Assembly (NCBI RefSeq): GCF_014168535.1
Contig: NZ_CP060007.1
Coordinates: forward strand, 4,836,001 to 4,900,000
Source: Lacibacter sediminis
GTDB taxonomy: Bacteria; Bacteroidota; Bacteroidia; Chitinophagales; Chitinophagaceae
DNA length: 64,000 bases
Reading direction: 5' to 3'
Position numbers and translations under genes: made by a program. Positions within the stretch are counted from its first letter, which is position 1. Each line of letters starts with the position of its first letter. Below are positions 32,676-41,061 of the stretch, piece by piece. The notes beneath the pieces are model-generated. The model did not search any database. It was given only the letters and a program-made list of their open reading frames with translations, and had not been told where the DNA came from.

Positions 32676-33578
32676 ATGTCAAAACAATCATCAAGAAGAG
32701 AAGCCATTAAGAAATTTGCTGCAGCAACAGTTGCTGTTACTGCAGGTAATGCTGTAAGTGCAGGTACAATAGAAAGAGTTATGGGAGAAGATAATTATAA
32801 ATTAAAAGGGAACATCAACCATTCGGTTTGTAAATGGACACATAGTTACTTATCACTCGAAGAATTATGTGTGGAAGTAAAAAAGATGGGCTTTTCAGCT
32901 ATTGATCTGCTTACACCCGATGAATGGCCCATTGCAAAAAAACATGGCATCCACTGCTCCATGTGCTATACCAAAGGCAAGATCAGTTTAACAGAAGGCT
33001 GGAATGATAAAAAAAATCATCCACAGCTTATTGCTGCTTTTACAGAAACCATTCCTTTGGTGGCTGAAGCAGGTTATCAAAACCTCATCTGCTTCAGCGG
33101 TAACCGGAATGGCATGGATGAGGAAACCGGTTTGCAGAACTGTGTGGAAGGTTTGAAACAGATCATGCCCTTGGCAGAAAAGCATAACGTCATCATTCAG
33201 ATAGAAGTTTTCAACAGCAAAGTTGATCATAAAGATTATATGGCCGATAATACAAAGTGGACGATTGAATTGTGTAAACGTCTTGGTTCACCCAACTTCA
33301 AGATCCTGTATGATATTTATCACATGCAGATCAGCGAGGGCGATATAATTCATACGATCAAACAGAATCATCAATACTTTGGTCATTACCATACAGCCGG
33401 TGTTCCCGGTCGTCATGAGATCATTGAAAACCAGGAACTGTATTACCCGGCTATTATGAAAGCTATTCTTGAAACAGGTTACAAAGGATATGTGGCGCAG
33501 GAATATATACCTACCGGAAAAACAAAAGAAGAAAAAATTGCTGCATTGAAAGATGCGGTAAGGAGATGTGATGTGTGA
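32676..33578 (+). CDS. Tat-exported hydroxypyruvate isomerase-like TIM-barrel protein
   Basis: 300 residues from the ATG at 32676; an earlier in-frame start at 32610 lies inside the previous gene. A Tat signal (SSRREAIKKFAAATVAVTAG) is followed by a xylose-isomerase-like barrel with IQIEVFNSKVDHKDYM, ILYDIYHMQI, GHYHTAGVPGRHE and GYVAQEYIPTG, which supply the usual metal-binding Glu/Asp/His set. The family name comes from Hyi, but the exported form here more likely acts on a keto sugar in the periplasm. Confidence 0.9.
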   Translation: MSKQSSRREAIKKFAAATVAVTAGNAVSAGTIERVMGEDNYKLKGNINHSVCKWTHSYLSLEELCVEVKKMGFSAIDLLTPDEWPIAKKHGIHCSMCYTKGKISLTEGWNDKKNHPQLIAAFTETIPLVAEAGYQNLICFSGNRNGMDEETGLQNCVEGLKQIMPLAEKHNVIIQIEVFNSKVDHKDYMADNTKWTIELCKRLGSPNFKILYDIYHMQISEGDIIHTIKQNHQYFGHYHTAGVPGRHEIIENQELYYPAIMKAILETGYKGYVAQEYIPTGKTKEEKIAALKDAVRRCDV

Positions 33579-33590
33579 GGAACATCAGCC

Positions 33591-33621
33591 GTGAATCGTC
33601 ACCTGTGAGTTGATGATTCAC
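33591..33621. repeat. Inverted repeat between hydroxypyruvate isomerase-like and GMC genes
   Basis: GTGAATC (33591-33597) and GATTCAC (33615-33621) pair, and the stem extends inward as TCA/TGA with one mismatch. No T-run follows, so it is not a clear terminator; it could be an mRNA processing or stabilising hairpin inside the operon. Confidence 0.4.
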
Positions 33622-33675
33622 CTGTATCATAAAAAGCTTAGTTCAAATAAACTATAACCACTCAAATAAGACAAT

Positions 33676-35361
33676 ATGCCGGATAATTATGTGTACGATG
33701 CCATTGTAATTGGCTCAGGAATCAGCGGCGGATGGGCCGCCAAAGAGCTTACTGAAAAAGGTTTAAAAACCATTATGCTTGAGCGTGGACGTAATATTGA
33801 ACACATCAAGGATTATGTAAATGCTACCAAAGAAAGCTGGGAATTCCCACACAGAGGCGCAAGACCAACGCAGCAGATGCTTGAAGATTATCCTGTTCTG
33901 AAACGTGATTATGCGTTAAACGAAACGGTACTTGATTATTGGGTAAAGGATAAAGAATGCCCTTACACAGAAGAAAAACGTTTTGATTGGTTTCGAGGGT
34001 ACCATGTAGGTGGTCGTTCATTAATGTGGGGTCGCCAGAGTTATCGTTTCAACAAATGGGATTTTGAAGCAAATGCCAAAGAAGGTATTGCTGTTGACTG
34101 GCCAATCCGTTATGATGATGTAGCGCCATGGTATAGCTATGCAGAAAAATTTGCAGGCATACAAGGCAGTAAAGATGGTTTGGAAGTTTTACCTGATGGC
34201 GATTTTATGCCTGCCATGGAACTCAACTGCGTAGAGAAGGAAGTAAAGAAACGCTTGCTCGAACACTATAAAGGTTCAAGACATGTCATTATTGGCCGCA
34301 GTGCAAATATTACACAACCCCATCACAATCGTGTCAATTGCCAATATCGTAACAGGTGTTGGAGAGGTTGCCCTTTTGGTGGATATTTCAGTACACAATC
34401 GGCTACATTGCCTGCAGCGATGGCCACAGGTAATTTAACGCTTCGTCCTTTCTCCATCGTTACAAAAATTCTATACGACAAGGATACAAAGAAAGCAACA
34501 GGTGTTGAAATACTTGATGCAGAAACAAACAAAACATATGAGTACAAAGCGAAGATTGTTTTCGTTTGTGCATCTTCTTTTAACTCTACCTGGGTATTGA
34601 TGAACTCTGCAACTGATGTATGGGAAGGAGGATTAGGTAGCAGCAGTGGCGAACTTGGTCATAACGTAATGGATCACCATTTCCGGTGTGGAGCAAGTGG
34701 CAAGGTGGAAGGCTTTAGCGATAAATATCTTTATGGTCGTCGACCCACAGGTGTTTATGTACCCCGTTTCAGGAACATTTATGACGATAAACGTGATTAC
34801 CTCCGTGGCTTTGGCTACCAGGGTGGTGCAGGCAGAGGAAGAGGTGTTGAAGTTGCAGAGATGACGTTAGGAGCCGAATTGAAAGATGCGATGAGTGTAC
34901 CTAATGATGAATGGAATATGGGTATTACCGCTTTTGGTGAAATGTTGCCATATCATGAAAATAAAATATCGCTCGATAAAACCGTAAAAGATAAATGGGG
35001 TTTACCTGTTTTGAAAATGGATGTGGAGATAAAAGAGAATGAAAAGAAGATGCGGGTGGATATGATGAATGATGCAAAAGAAATGCTGGAAGCAGCAGGC
35101 GTAAAAGATGTAAATACTTACGATCATGGTTATGCAGTTGGTATGGGTATTCATGAGATGGGTACGGCACGTATGGGTCGTGATCCAAAAACATCCGTAT
35201 TAAATGGCAACAACCAGGTGTGGGATGCAAAGAATGTATTTGTTACCGATGGTGCCTGTATGACATCAGCATCGTGTGTAAATCCTTCTTTAACTTATAT
35301 GGCATTAACAGCACGTGCAGCTGATTTTGCTGTTAGCGAATTGAAAAAAGGCAATCTCTAA
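33676..35361 (+). CDS. GMC-family oxidoreductase, large subunit (tandem copy 1)
   Basis: 561 residues, no signal peptide. FAD motif IGSGISGGWAAKELTEKG is at 12-29, with GGRSLMWGRQSYRF near 117. A Cys triad NCQYRNRCWRGCPFGG (C-x5-C-x3-C) near residue 222 matches the spacing of the 3Fe-4S ligands known in FAD glucose dehydrogenase large subunits. The C-terminal block is HEMGTARMGRDPKTS ... CVNPSLTYMALT with the catalytic-position Asn. It is followed 9 bp later by a close paralogue and then by one Tat small subunit, so both large subunits may share it. Probable role: sugar C3 or alditol oxidation in the periplasm. Confidence 0.93.
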   Translation: MPDNYVYDAIVIGSGISGGWAAKELTEKGLKTIMLERGRNIEHIKDYVNATKESWEFPHRGARPTQQMLEDYPVLKRDYALNETVLDYWVKDKECPYTEEKRFDWFRGYHVGGRSLMWGRQSYRFNKWDFEANAKEGIAVDWPIRYDDVAPWYSYAEKFAGIQGSKDGLEVLPDGDFMPAMELNCVEKEVKKRLLEHYKGSRHVIIGRSANITQPHHNRVNCQYRNRCWRGCPFGGYFSTQSATLPAAMATGNLTLRPFSIVTKILYDKDTKKATGVEILDAETNKTYEYKAKIVFVCASSFNSTWVLMNSATDVWEGGLGSSSGELGHNVMDHHFRCGASGKVEGFSDKYLYGRRPTGVYVPRFRNIYDDKRDYLRGFGYQGGAGRGRGVEVAEMTLGAELKDAMSVPNDEWNMGITAFGEMLPYHENKISLDKTVKDKWGLPVLKMDVEIKENEKKMRVDMMNDAKEMLEAAGVKDVNTYDHGYAVGMGIHEMGTARMGRDPKTSVLNGNNQVWDAKNVFVTDGACMTSASCVNPSLTYMALTARAADFAVSELKKGNL

Positions 35362-35370
35362 TTTACGATC

Positions 35371-37053
35371 ATGGCAGATAACACATTTGATGCAATTGTA
35401 ATCGGGTCGGGTATTAGCGGCGGCTGGGCAGCAAAAGAGCTTTGTGAAAAAGGCTTGAAAGTGCTCATGCTTGAGCGTGGTGCCGAACATAAACATATCA
35501 CCGATTATAAAACTGCCAGCAAAATGCCTTGGGAATTTGATCATCGTGGCAAAACAACCCAGCAGCAAAAAGAAGACTATCCTGTTATTCATAGAGGTTG
35601 GGCCGCCAATGAACGTGTAATGGATGCATGGGCTAACGAAAAAGATTCGCCTTATACAGAAGTAAAACCCTTTACATGGTGGCGCAGTTACCGCATGGGT
35701 GGACGTTCTGTTTTATGGGGCCGACATAGTTATCGTTGGAGCGAACTCGATTTTGAAGCAAACGCAAAAGATGGTTTTGGTATTGATTGGCCCATCCGTT
35801 ATAATGACATTGCTCCCTGGTACGATCATGTAGAAAAATTTGCTGGCATTAGTGGTTCACTTGAAGGATTACCGCATCTGCCCGATGGACAATTTCTTCC
35901 TCCCGTTCCATTGAACATTGTTGAGAAAGATGTTGCAGCAAAGATCAAAGCATTTTATAAAGGTGAAAGGCACCTGATCAATAGTCGTGTAGCAAATATC
36001 ACAGTGCCGCACGATCAAAGACCTGGCTGCCAGTTTCGTAACCGTTGCTGGGAAGGTTGCCCGTTTGGTGGTTATTTCAGCACGCAGTCTTCAACGTTAC
36101 CTGCTGCTGTAAAAACAAACAATCTTACTGTTCGACCACTAGCAATAGTAACGAAGATCCTTTACGACAAAGACAAAAAGAAAGCAACAGGTGTAGAAGT
36201 ATTGGATAGCATGGATAGTAAAACCTATGAGTTTAAGGCAAAAATTATTTTCGTTTGTGCATCGGCGTTAAACTCTACATGGCTTTTATTTAATTCGGCA
36301 ACTGATATATGGCCCGGTGGTTTAGGCAGCAGTAGCGGCGAGCTGGGTCATAACGTTATGGACCATCATTATAATCTTGGAGTAAGTGGTGAAATAGAGG
36401 GTTATGAAAATGTAACTGAATATGGTCGTCGCCCTGCAGGATTTTATATTAGCCGTTTTGCCAACACTCCCGGCGATAAGCAACGAAACTTTGTACGAGG
36501 TTACGGTTACCAGGGAAGCGCAAGCAGGCAAGGTTGGGGAAGAGTTGTTGCTGAACTTGCTATTGGCAGCGAACTGAAAGAAGCACTTGCTGAACCCGGC
36601 GGATGGCGAATAGGTGCAACAGGCTTCGGTGAAATACTTCCATATCATGAAAATAAAATTTCGCTGGATAAAGAAGTAAAAGACAAATGGGGTTTACCTG
36701 TTTTATCGATGGATGCCGAGTTGAAGGAAAATGAAAAAAACATGCGGAAGGATATTAAAGAAGATCTGCAGGCAATGTTTGAAGCAGCAGGAGTAAAGAA
36801 TATTTCTACCTATGATTCTGGTCACGCAATGGGACACGGTATTCATGAAATGGGAACAGCCCGTATGGGTCGTGATCCAAAAACATCGGTATTAAATCGC
36901 AACAACCAGGTATGGGATGCGCCGAATGTATTTGTTACTGATGGTGCATGTATGACAAGTTCATCCTGTGTAAATCCTTCTTTAACGTATATGGCGCTAA
37001 CAGCTCGTGCTGCTGATTTTGCCGTAAAAGAATTAAAAAAAGGGAATATTTAA
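35371..37053 (+). CDS. GMC-family oxidoreductase, large subunit (tandem copy 2)
   Basis: 560 residues, colinear with the upstream copy over the full length with few gaps. FAD motif IGSGISGGWAAKELCEKG, Cys triad GCQFRNRCWEGCPFGG and C-terminal HEMGTARMGRDPKTS and CVNPSLTYMALT are conserved. Differences are concentrated in the middle (residues ~330-430), the substrate-facing region, which suggests changed specificity after tandem duplication. The small-subunit gene starts 36 bp downstream. No signal peptide, so Tat hitch-hiker export is expected. Confidence 0.93.
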   Translation: MADNTFDAIVIGSGISGGWAAKELCEKGLKVLMLERGAEHKHITDYKTASKMPWEFDHRGKTTQQQKEDYPVIHRGWAANERVMDAWANEKDSPYTEVKPFTWWRSYRMGGRSVLWGRHSYRWSELDFEANAKDGFGIDWPIRYNDIAPWYDHVEKFAGISGSLEGLPHLPDGQFLPPVPLNIVEKDVAAKIKAFYKGERHLINSRVANITVPHDQRPGCQFRNRCWEGCPFGGYFSTQSSTLPAAVKTNNLTVRPLAIVTKILYDKDKKKATGVEVLDSMDSKTYEFKAKIIFVCASALNSTWLLFNSATDIWPGGLGSSSGELGHNVMDHHYNLGVSGEIEGYENVTEYGRRPAGFYISRFANTPGDKQRNFVRGYGYQGSASRQGWGRVVAELAIGSELKEALAEPGGWRIGATGFGEILPYHENKISLDKEVKDKWGLPVLSMDAELKENEKNMRKDIKEDLQAMFEAAGVKNISTYDSGHAMGHGIHEMGTARMGRDPKTSVLNRNNQVWDAPNVFVTDGACMTSSSCVNPSLTYMALTARAADFAVKELKKGNI

Positions 37054-37089
37054 ATACAACATAATTAAGCAATTCTTTAAATCAACTTT

Positions 37090-37728
37090 ATGAATCGTCG
37101 TGATCTTCTAAAACAAATAGCATTACTTACCGGTGGTGCAGTTATTGGTGGCGAATTGTTTTTAGCCGGTTGTAAAACCGGACCTAAAACAGTGGCAGAG
37201 TTTTCTCCCACAACTATTTCATTCCTCGATGAGGTTGCTGAAACAATTATTCCTGCAACATCAACGCCTGGTGCAAAAGCTGCTAAGGTGGGTGAGTTTA
37301 TGAAAGTAATGGTTACAGATTGTTATACACAACGCCAGCAGGATGCGTTCATGAGTGGAATTGGCGAGCTGGATACTGCATGTGAAAAAATGCACAGCAA
37401 ATCATTTATGGACTGTACGCCTGAACAACGCAAAGCATTTTTAGTAAGCCTTGAAAAAGAAGCAAAAGAGTTTAACCAGAAGCGTGATGAAGCTGATAAA
37501 CCACTCCGTGAAGAGCATAACAAGAAGAACGAAGCGCTGGCATGGAAAGATCAAACAGAGTTTGAAGGTGCGCCAAGTCATTATTATACCATGATGAAGC
37601 AGTTAACACTTACCGGCTTCTTTACATCAAAAACAGGTATGACAGAAACATTACGTCATGTGCCTATACCGGGTAAATATGATGGCGAATTCCCGTATGC
37701 AAAAGGTGATAAGGCCTGGGCAGAATAA
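37090..37728 (+). CDS. Gluconate 2-dehydrogenase subunit 3-family protein (Tat lipoprotein)
   Basis: 212 residues. The N-terminus MNRRDLLKQIALL is a Tat signal and ends in a lipobox (LAGCKTG, Cys28). The domain has TISFLDEVAETIIPATSTPGAKAAKVGEF and PSHYYTMMKQLTLTGFFTSKTGMTETL. It is the small partner of the two GMC proteins before it. One small subunit for two large ones means either mixed complexes or competition for export. A terminator-like hairpin follows at 37794. Confidence 0.93.
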   Translation: MNRRDLLKQIALLTGGAVIGGELFLAGCKTGPKTVAEFSPTTISFLDEVAETIIPATSTPGAKAAKVGEFMKVMVTDCYTQRQQDAFMSGIGELDTACEKMHSKSFMDCTPEQRKAFLVSLEKEAKEFNQKRDEADKPLREEHNKKNEALAWKDQTEFEGAPSHYYTMMKQLTLTGFFTSKTGMTETLRHVPIPGKYDGEFPYAKGDKAWAE

Positions 37729-37793
37729 AGAACAAAGCAATGGCTCGGTTCTTGCACCCGTCTTTCAACAGCAAACGCTTACTTTAAACATAT

Positions 37794-37826
37794 ACTTCCG
37801 CTAAATGAATGTTTAGCGGAAGTTTT
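37794..37826 (+). terminator. Hairpin with T-run just upstream of the next start codon
   Basis: A perfect 12-bp stem (ACTTCCGCTAAA 37794-37805; TTTAGCGGAAGT 37812-37823) with a 6-base loop is followed by TTT. It ends the GMC operon but sits only 13 bp before the ATG at 37840, so it could also limit read-through into, or translation of, the next gene. Confidence 0.75.
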
Positions 37827-37839
37827 AATCTCACAAAAA

Positions 37840-38742
37840 ATGGCTTACAATCGCAGATCATTCTTAAAAACTTCAGCAGCAGCCACTGCCGGTATTTCAT
37901 TGGCAGGCCTGCCGTTAATTTCTTGCGCAACGAAATCATTAGCTGATACAAAAAAGTATGGTCTTCAGTTATACACGGTGCGTAATGATGTTGCAAAAAA
38001 TCTTGCAGGTACGTTAGACTATGTTGCAAAAGCAGGCTATTCGCAAATTGAATTGTATGGTTTTGACGGTACTTCGTTCTTTGGGAAATCGCCGAAAGAG
38101 TTCAAAGCTATGTTTGATGGTTTGAAATTAACCTCACCGAGTGGTCACTATAATTTTGGCCCTGTTTTGTCGTCAGGCAATCTGGATTTCTGGAAGAAAG
38201 TATTGGAAGCAGCCAACATCATGGGGAATGAATATGCAACAATCCCATGGTTAGATGCAAATCAGCGTGGTGCCGATACACTTCCGAAGCTTGTTGACCT
38301 TGTAAATAAAGCTGCCGAGCTTACCAAAGCTGCCGGCTTGAAACTGGCTTACCATAATCACGACTTCGAATTCAAGAAACTGGATAATGGTAAATCGTTC
38401 CTGCAAACACTGCTGGACGGCACCGATCCTTCCATGGTTGATTTTGAATTGGATATTTACTGGTCATCTTTTATGAATGAGGATGCTGTTGAATGGTTCA
38501 ATAAATATCCCGGACGTTTTACCATGTGGCATGTAAAAGATCTTACTGTAAATAAAGAAGGTAAAAAAGAAAGCACGCAAGTGGGTGATGGCACCATCAA
38601 CTTCAGTAAAATTTTCGAGCACAAGAAACATGCAGGTCTTAAATATGCATTTGTTGAACAGGAGGCATACACAATGCCCGAGGAGGAATGCATTAAGAAA
38701 AGCATTGCCTATATGAAAAAGAAAAACTGGGGTAACAGTTGA
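37840..38742 (+). CDS. Tat-exported sugar phosphate isomerase/epimerase
   Basis: 300 residues. The Tat-like signal YNRRSFLKTSAAATAGISLA ends in a possible lipobox (PLISC). The TIM barrel carries YGLQLYTVRNDV, YSQIELYG, LAYHNHDFEFKKL, FELDIYWSS, MWHVKDLT and FVEQEAY, the usual metal-ligand positions of this family. Similar proteins are common next to GMC/DUF1080 genes and several have been linked to 3-keto-sugar conversion. The substrate is inferred from context only. Confidence 0.92.
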   Translation: MAYNRRSFLKTSAAATAGISLAGLPLISCATKSLADTKKYGLQLYTVRNDVAKNLAGTLDYVAKAGYSQIELYGFDGTSFFGKSPKEFKAMFDGLKLTSPSGHYNFGPVLSSGNLDFWKKVLEAANIMGNEYATIPWLDANQRGADTLPKLVDLVNKAAELTKAAGLKLAYHNHDFEFKKLDNGKSFLQTLLDGTDPSMVDFELDIYWSSFMNEDAVEWFNKYPGRFTMWHVKDLTVNKEGKKESTQVGDGTINFSKIFEHKKHAGLKYAFVEQEAYTMPEEECIKKSIAYMKKKNWGNS

Positions 38743-38763
38743 TCTTCGTTCCACAACAATACT

Positions 38764-38792
38764 AAGCACAGGTCCATTGGCCTGTGCTTTTT
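38764..38792 (+). terminator. Rho-independent terminator
   Basis: The 9-bp stem AAGCACAGG/CCTGTGCTT with an 8-base loop ends in TTTTT, 22 bp after the stop of the isomerase gene at 38742. Confidence 0.85.
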
Positions 38793-38855
38793 CATTTATG
38801 ATCAGTTCCTGAAAATTCGTGTAATTGGTGGCTTCATTTTTACTACATTCAAAGT

Positions 38856-39281
38856 ATGAAACAACTATTCTTTCTTTTATTGCTGATTACAGCGATCAGT
38901 ACAAATGCACAAACAAAAGATAAACAACACATCCTTGCCATACTTGATGCACAAACAAAATACTGGAATGCAGGTGATCTGGAAAATTTCATGAAGGGTT
39001 ACTGGAAAAGTGATTCCCTGATGTTCATCGGCAAGAGTGGTGTTACCTATGGTTACAACAATACACTAGAAAATTACAAGAAAGGATATCCAACAAGAGA
39101 TGCCATGGGTATTCTCAAGTTCAATATCCTGAAAGTAGAAAAGATAACTGCTGATGCTTATTTCGTTGTAGGGAAATGGCATTTAACAAGAGAAAAAGTG
39201 GGTGATGTTGAAGGACATTACACGTTATTCTTTAAAAAGATAAAAGGTGAATGGGTGATTGTAGCTGATCATAGCAGTTGA
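38856..39281 (+). CDS. Secreted SnoaL/DUF4440-like (NTF2-fold) protein
   Basis: 141 residues with a signal peptide (MKQLFFLLLLITAISTNAQ). The NTF2-like fold is suggested by ILAILDAQTKYWNAGDLENFMKGYW, then GYNNTLENYKKGYPTRDAMG and the final strands YTLFFKKIKGEWVIVADHSS. These proteins bind small molecules or serve as enzymes; nothing here fixes a function. Its stop abuts the convergent small membrane-protein gene with no spacer. Confidence 0.82.
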   Translation: MKQLFFLLLLITAISTNAQTKDKQHILAILDAQTKYWNAGDLENFMKGYWKSDSLMFIGKSGVTYGYNNTLENYKKGYPTRDAMGILKFNILKVEKITADAYFVVGKWHLTREKVGDVEGHYTLFFKKIKGEWVIVADHSS

Positions 39282-39509
39282 TCATAATTTCCCTTTCCAC
39301 AACTTGTAGTAGAAATAGATGAGCCCTGCAAACGAAGCAAGAAAAACGATATAGTAAATGATATTGCCCATGCCGGGAGCTCCTTCAAAGAAACCCCAGT
39401 TGAGGTATAAGCCAAATGTCATGTGCAGTAACAGAAATAGTATACCCATTGAAACCGTTTGAACGATCCTCTTCAAAAAATCCTGGGCTTCGGGTTCCAT
39501 ACCACTCAT
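39282..39509 (-). CDS. Small two-TM membrane protein of unknown function
   Basis: 75 residues with two hydrophobic segments (about 18-37 and 48-67). Conserved-looking pieces are DFLKRIVQTVSMGILFLLLH and IIYYIVFLASFAGLIYFYY. Small proteins of this layout recur in Bacteroidota without known function. The 3' end touches the stop of the convergent gene exactly. Confidence 0.7.
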   Translation of the reverse strand: MSGMEPEAQDFLKRIVQTVSMGILFLLLHMTFGLYLNWGFFEGAPGMGNIIYYIVFLASFAGLIYFYYKLWKGKL

Positions 39510-39541
39510 AACAAGTAAATTTTAAGGAAAGTTACGAACAT

Positions 39542-39574
39542 AAAAAATGCTGTTGCACAGGAGTACAACAGCAT
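39542..39574 (-). terminator. Hairpin terminator of the 39593 gene
   Basis: ATGCTGTTGCAC (39547-39558) and GTACAACAGCAT (39563-39574) pair. The one DNA mismatch becomes a G-U pair in minus-strand RNA, and a run of six T follows on that strand. It closely resembles the hairpin at 21995-22029. Confidence 0.78.
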
Positions 39575-39592
39575 AAATATGATTTTGTTTTG

Positions 39593-40054
39593 TTACAACG
39601 TAAAACGAATGGCAAAACCACCCCAGTTACCATAAAAGCCATTACGATCAGCACCACCTAATTCAAAAGCTGGTTGCCAATCGAGCGCAAGATTCAATGG
39701 AATATTACTGAATTTATAATCAATCCCCACAACACCATCAATACCCACTGCGGTAGAATTTTTGTAGATGCTTACGTGAGCACCAGGTCCTACATACCAC
39801 TTCAACGACCCTTCTGTACTCAGGTTTCCGTGAAATTCATACAAGCCCGTAATGCGTGTACCAAACCGATCGAAATAACCGATAAGCTCTATTGCATTAT
39901 TCTCTTTAATAAATGTTTTGATTGACACACCGGCACCGGCCCACACTTTGACACCAATGGCTGTTTTATATTCGGTACTAGTGGCAGTGCTGTTCTGTGC
40001 CATTATAACATTAAGCGATGCTGCAAAGAAGAGAGATAGTAAGATTTTTTTCAT
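39593..40054 (-). CDS. Secreted outer-membrane beta-barrel-like protein
   Basis: 153 residues. Signal peptide MKKILLSLFFAASLNVIMAQ, then alternating beta-strand pattern (GVKVWAGAGVSIKTFIKENNAIELIGYF, WYVGPGAHVSIYKN, GIDGVVGIDYKF) ending with an aromatic strand GGFAIRFTL, as in small outer-membrane barrels. No function known. It has its own promoter box and terminator. Confidence 0.78.
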   Translation of the reverse strand: MKKILLSLFFAASLNVIMAQNSTATSTEYKTAIGVKVWAGAGVSIKTFIKENNAIELIGYFDRFGTRITGLYEFHGNLSTEGSLKWYVGPGAHVSIYKNSTAVGIDGVVGIDYKFSNIPLNLALDWQPAFELGGADRNGFYGNWGGFAIRFTL

Positions 40055-40110
40055 CTGTCTGATTTTTAATTGACTGTTCCTTAAGACGTTCTTTATAATT
40101 ATGGCTGTTG

Positions 40111-40118
40111 CAAAAATA
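40111..40118 (-). promoter_or_regulatory. -7 promoter element of the 39593-40054 gene
   Basis: On the minus strand the sequence is TATTTTTG, matching TAnnTTTG, 56 bp upstream of the ATG at 40054. Confidence 0.45.
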
Positions 40119-40119
40119 G

Positions 40120-40890
40120 TTATTTCAACAGCAGATTTTCAAATTGAGTACTGTCACCACTGAATACATTAAAATCAACTTTACCTTGAATACCATTTAC
40201 ACGACCGCTTTCGCTGTGTTGCCAGAAATGCCAGTCTCGTTCAATACGTGGCGCCATTGGTCTCAGGTAATGCGCCACCCACAATGGATATTCATCAAAT
40301 TCTTCCTTCAAGTATTGTTTGTAAAAATCTGCATTGGTATAAATGATAGGCTTTATACCATAAGCCAGTTCAGTTGCGTATAAAAATGCTTTCACCCTTT
40401 GCTGCAGGATGGTTTTACTTACACCATAAGTTTGCTCAACATCCAGTACCGGGGGCAGGTCGCCTTTCTCCAGCTTAACACACTTCACAAAATTTCTTGC
40501 CTGCATTGTTCCGTCTTTGGTGGCAATAAAAAAATGATAAGCTCCACGGGTCATGCCCGCCTCTCTTGCTTTACGCCAGTTGCGTTTAAAATGAGAATCG
40601 GTGCCGCTGTTCCCTTCTGTTGCTTTAATAAATGCAAAACTGATCTGTACACCTTCCACATTCATTCCTTTTACTGCCTCCCAGTTAATGATCTGCTGGT
40701 AACGGCTTACATCGATACCGTGCAGACTATATTTTGTAGGAATCGGAATACCAAACTCACGGTAGCGGATCATACCTGCCTGCCGCTCGAGCCACCAATT
40801 GCGCACTACTAAAAAAGCACCGCCTGCAAACACAAGAGCTATGATAATGATGGGGAGATAACGAAGTGATTTCTTTTTCTTGCGGGCCAT
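40120..40890 (-). CDS. GH25 lysozyme-like protein with N-terminal membrane anchor
   Basis: 256 residues from the ATG at 40890, 9 codons after another in-frame ATG that would lie upstream of the promoter box. After a basic ARKKKK segment there is one TM anchor (about 14-34). The GH25 domain has HGIDVSRYQ, FAFIKATEG and the catalytic pair region LPPVLDVEQTYG, ending with DFNVFSGDST. It should cleave peptidoglycan glycan strands from the periplasmic face; an inhibitor or remodelling role is equally possible. Confidence 0.92.
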   Translation of the reverse strand: MARKKKKSLRYLPIIIIALVFAGGAFLVVRNWWLERQAGMIRYREFGIPIPTKYSLHGIDVSRYQQIINWEAVKGMNVEGVQISFAFIKATEGNSGTDSHFKRNWRKAREAGMTRGAYHFFIATKDGTMQARNFVKCVKLEKGDLPPVLDVEQTYGVSKTILQQRVKAFLYATELAYGIKPIIYTNADFYKQYLKEEFDEYPLWVAHYLRPMAPRIERDWHFWQHSESGRVNGIQGKVDFNVFSGDSTQFENLLLK

Positions 40891-40899
40891 AAACGGTTG

Positions 40900-40907
40900 C
40901 AAATCTA
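40900..40907 (-). promoter_or_regulatory. -7 promoter element of the GH25 gene
   Basis: On the minus strand the sequence is TAGATTTG, matching TAnnTTTG, 9 bp upstream of the ATG at 40890. Confidence 0.55.
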
Positions 40908-41061
40908 ATTTCAACAAACAGAAAAACAGACGATCAGCAGGTTTTTAATTTTTTATTGGCGAATGGCTTGCCACGAAGTAACACAAAGAACAAAACAGAC
41001 CTCCACCTTTGTGGCAACTACTTTTAATTTAAAGTTCGGCACAGCATTGTTATTTTGCAGC

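Noticed and set aside
40963..41061. Earlier start for the glycosyltransferase
   Set aside because: The 33 extra residues have no similarity to the family and the ATG at 41062 starts a natural TM segment. I cannot fully exclude the longer form.
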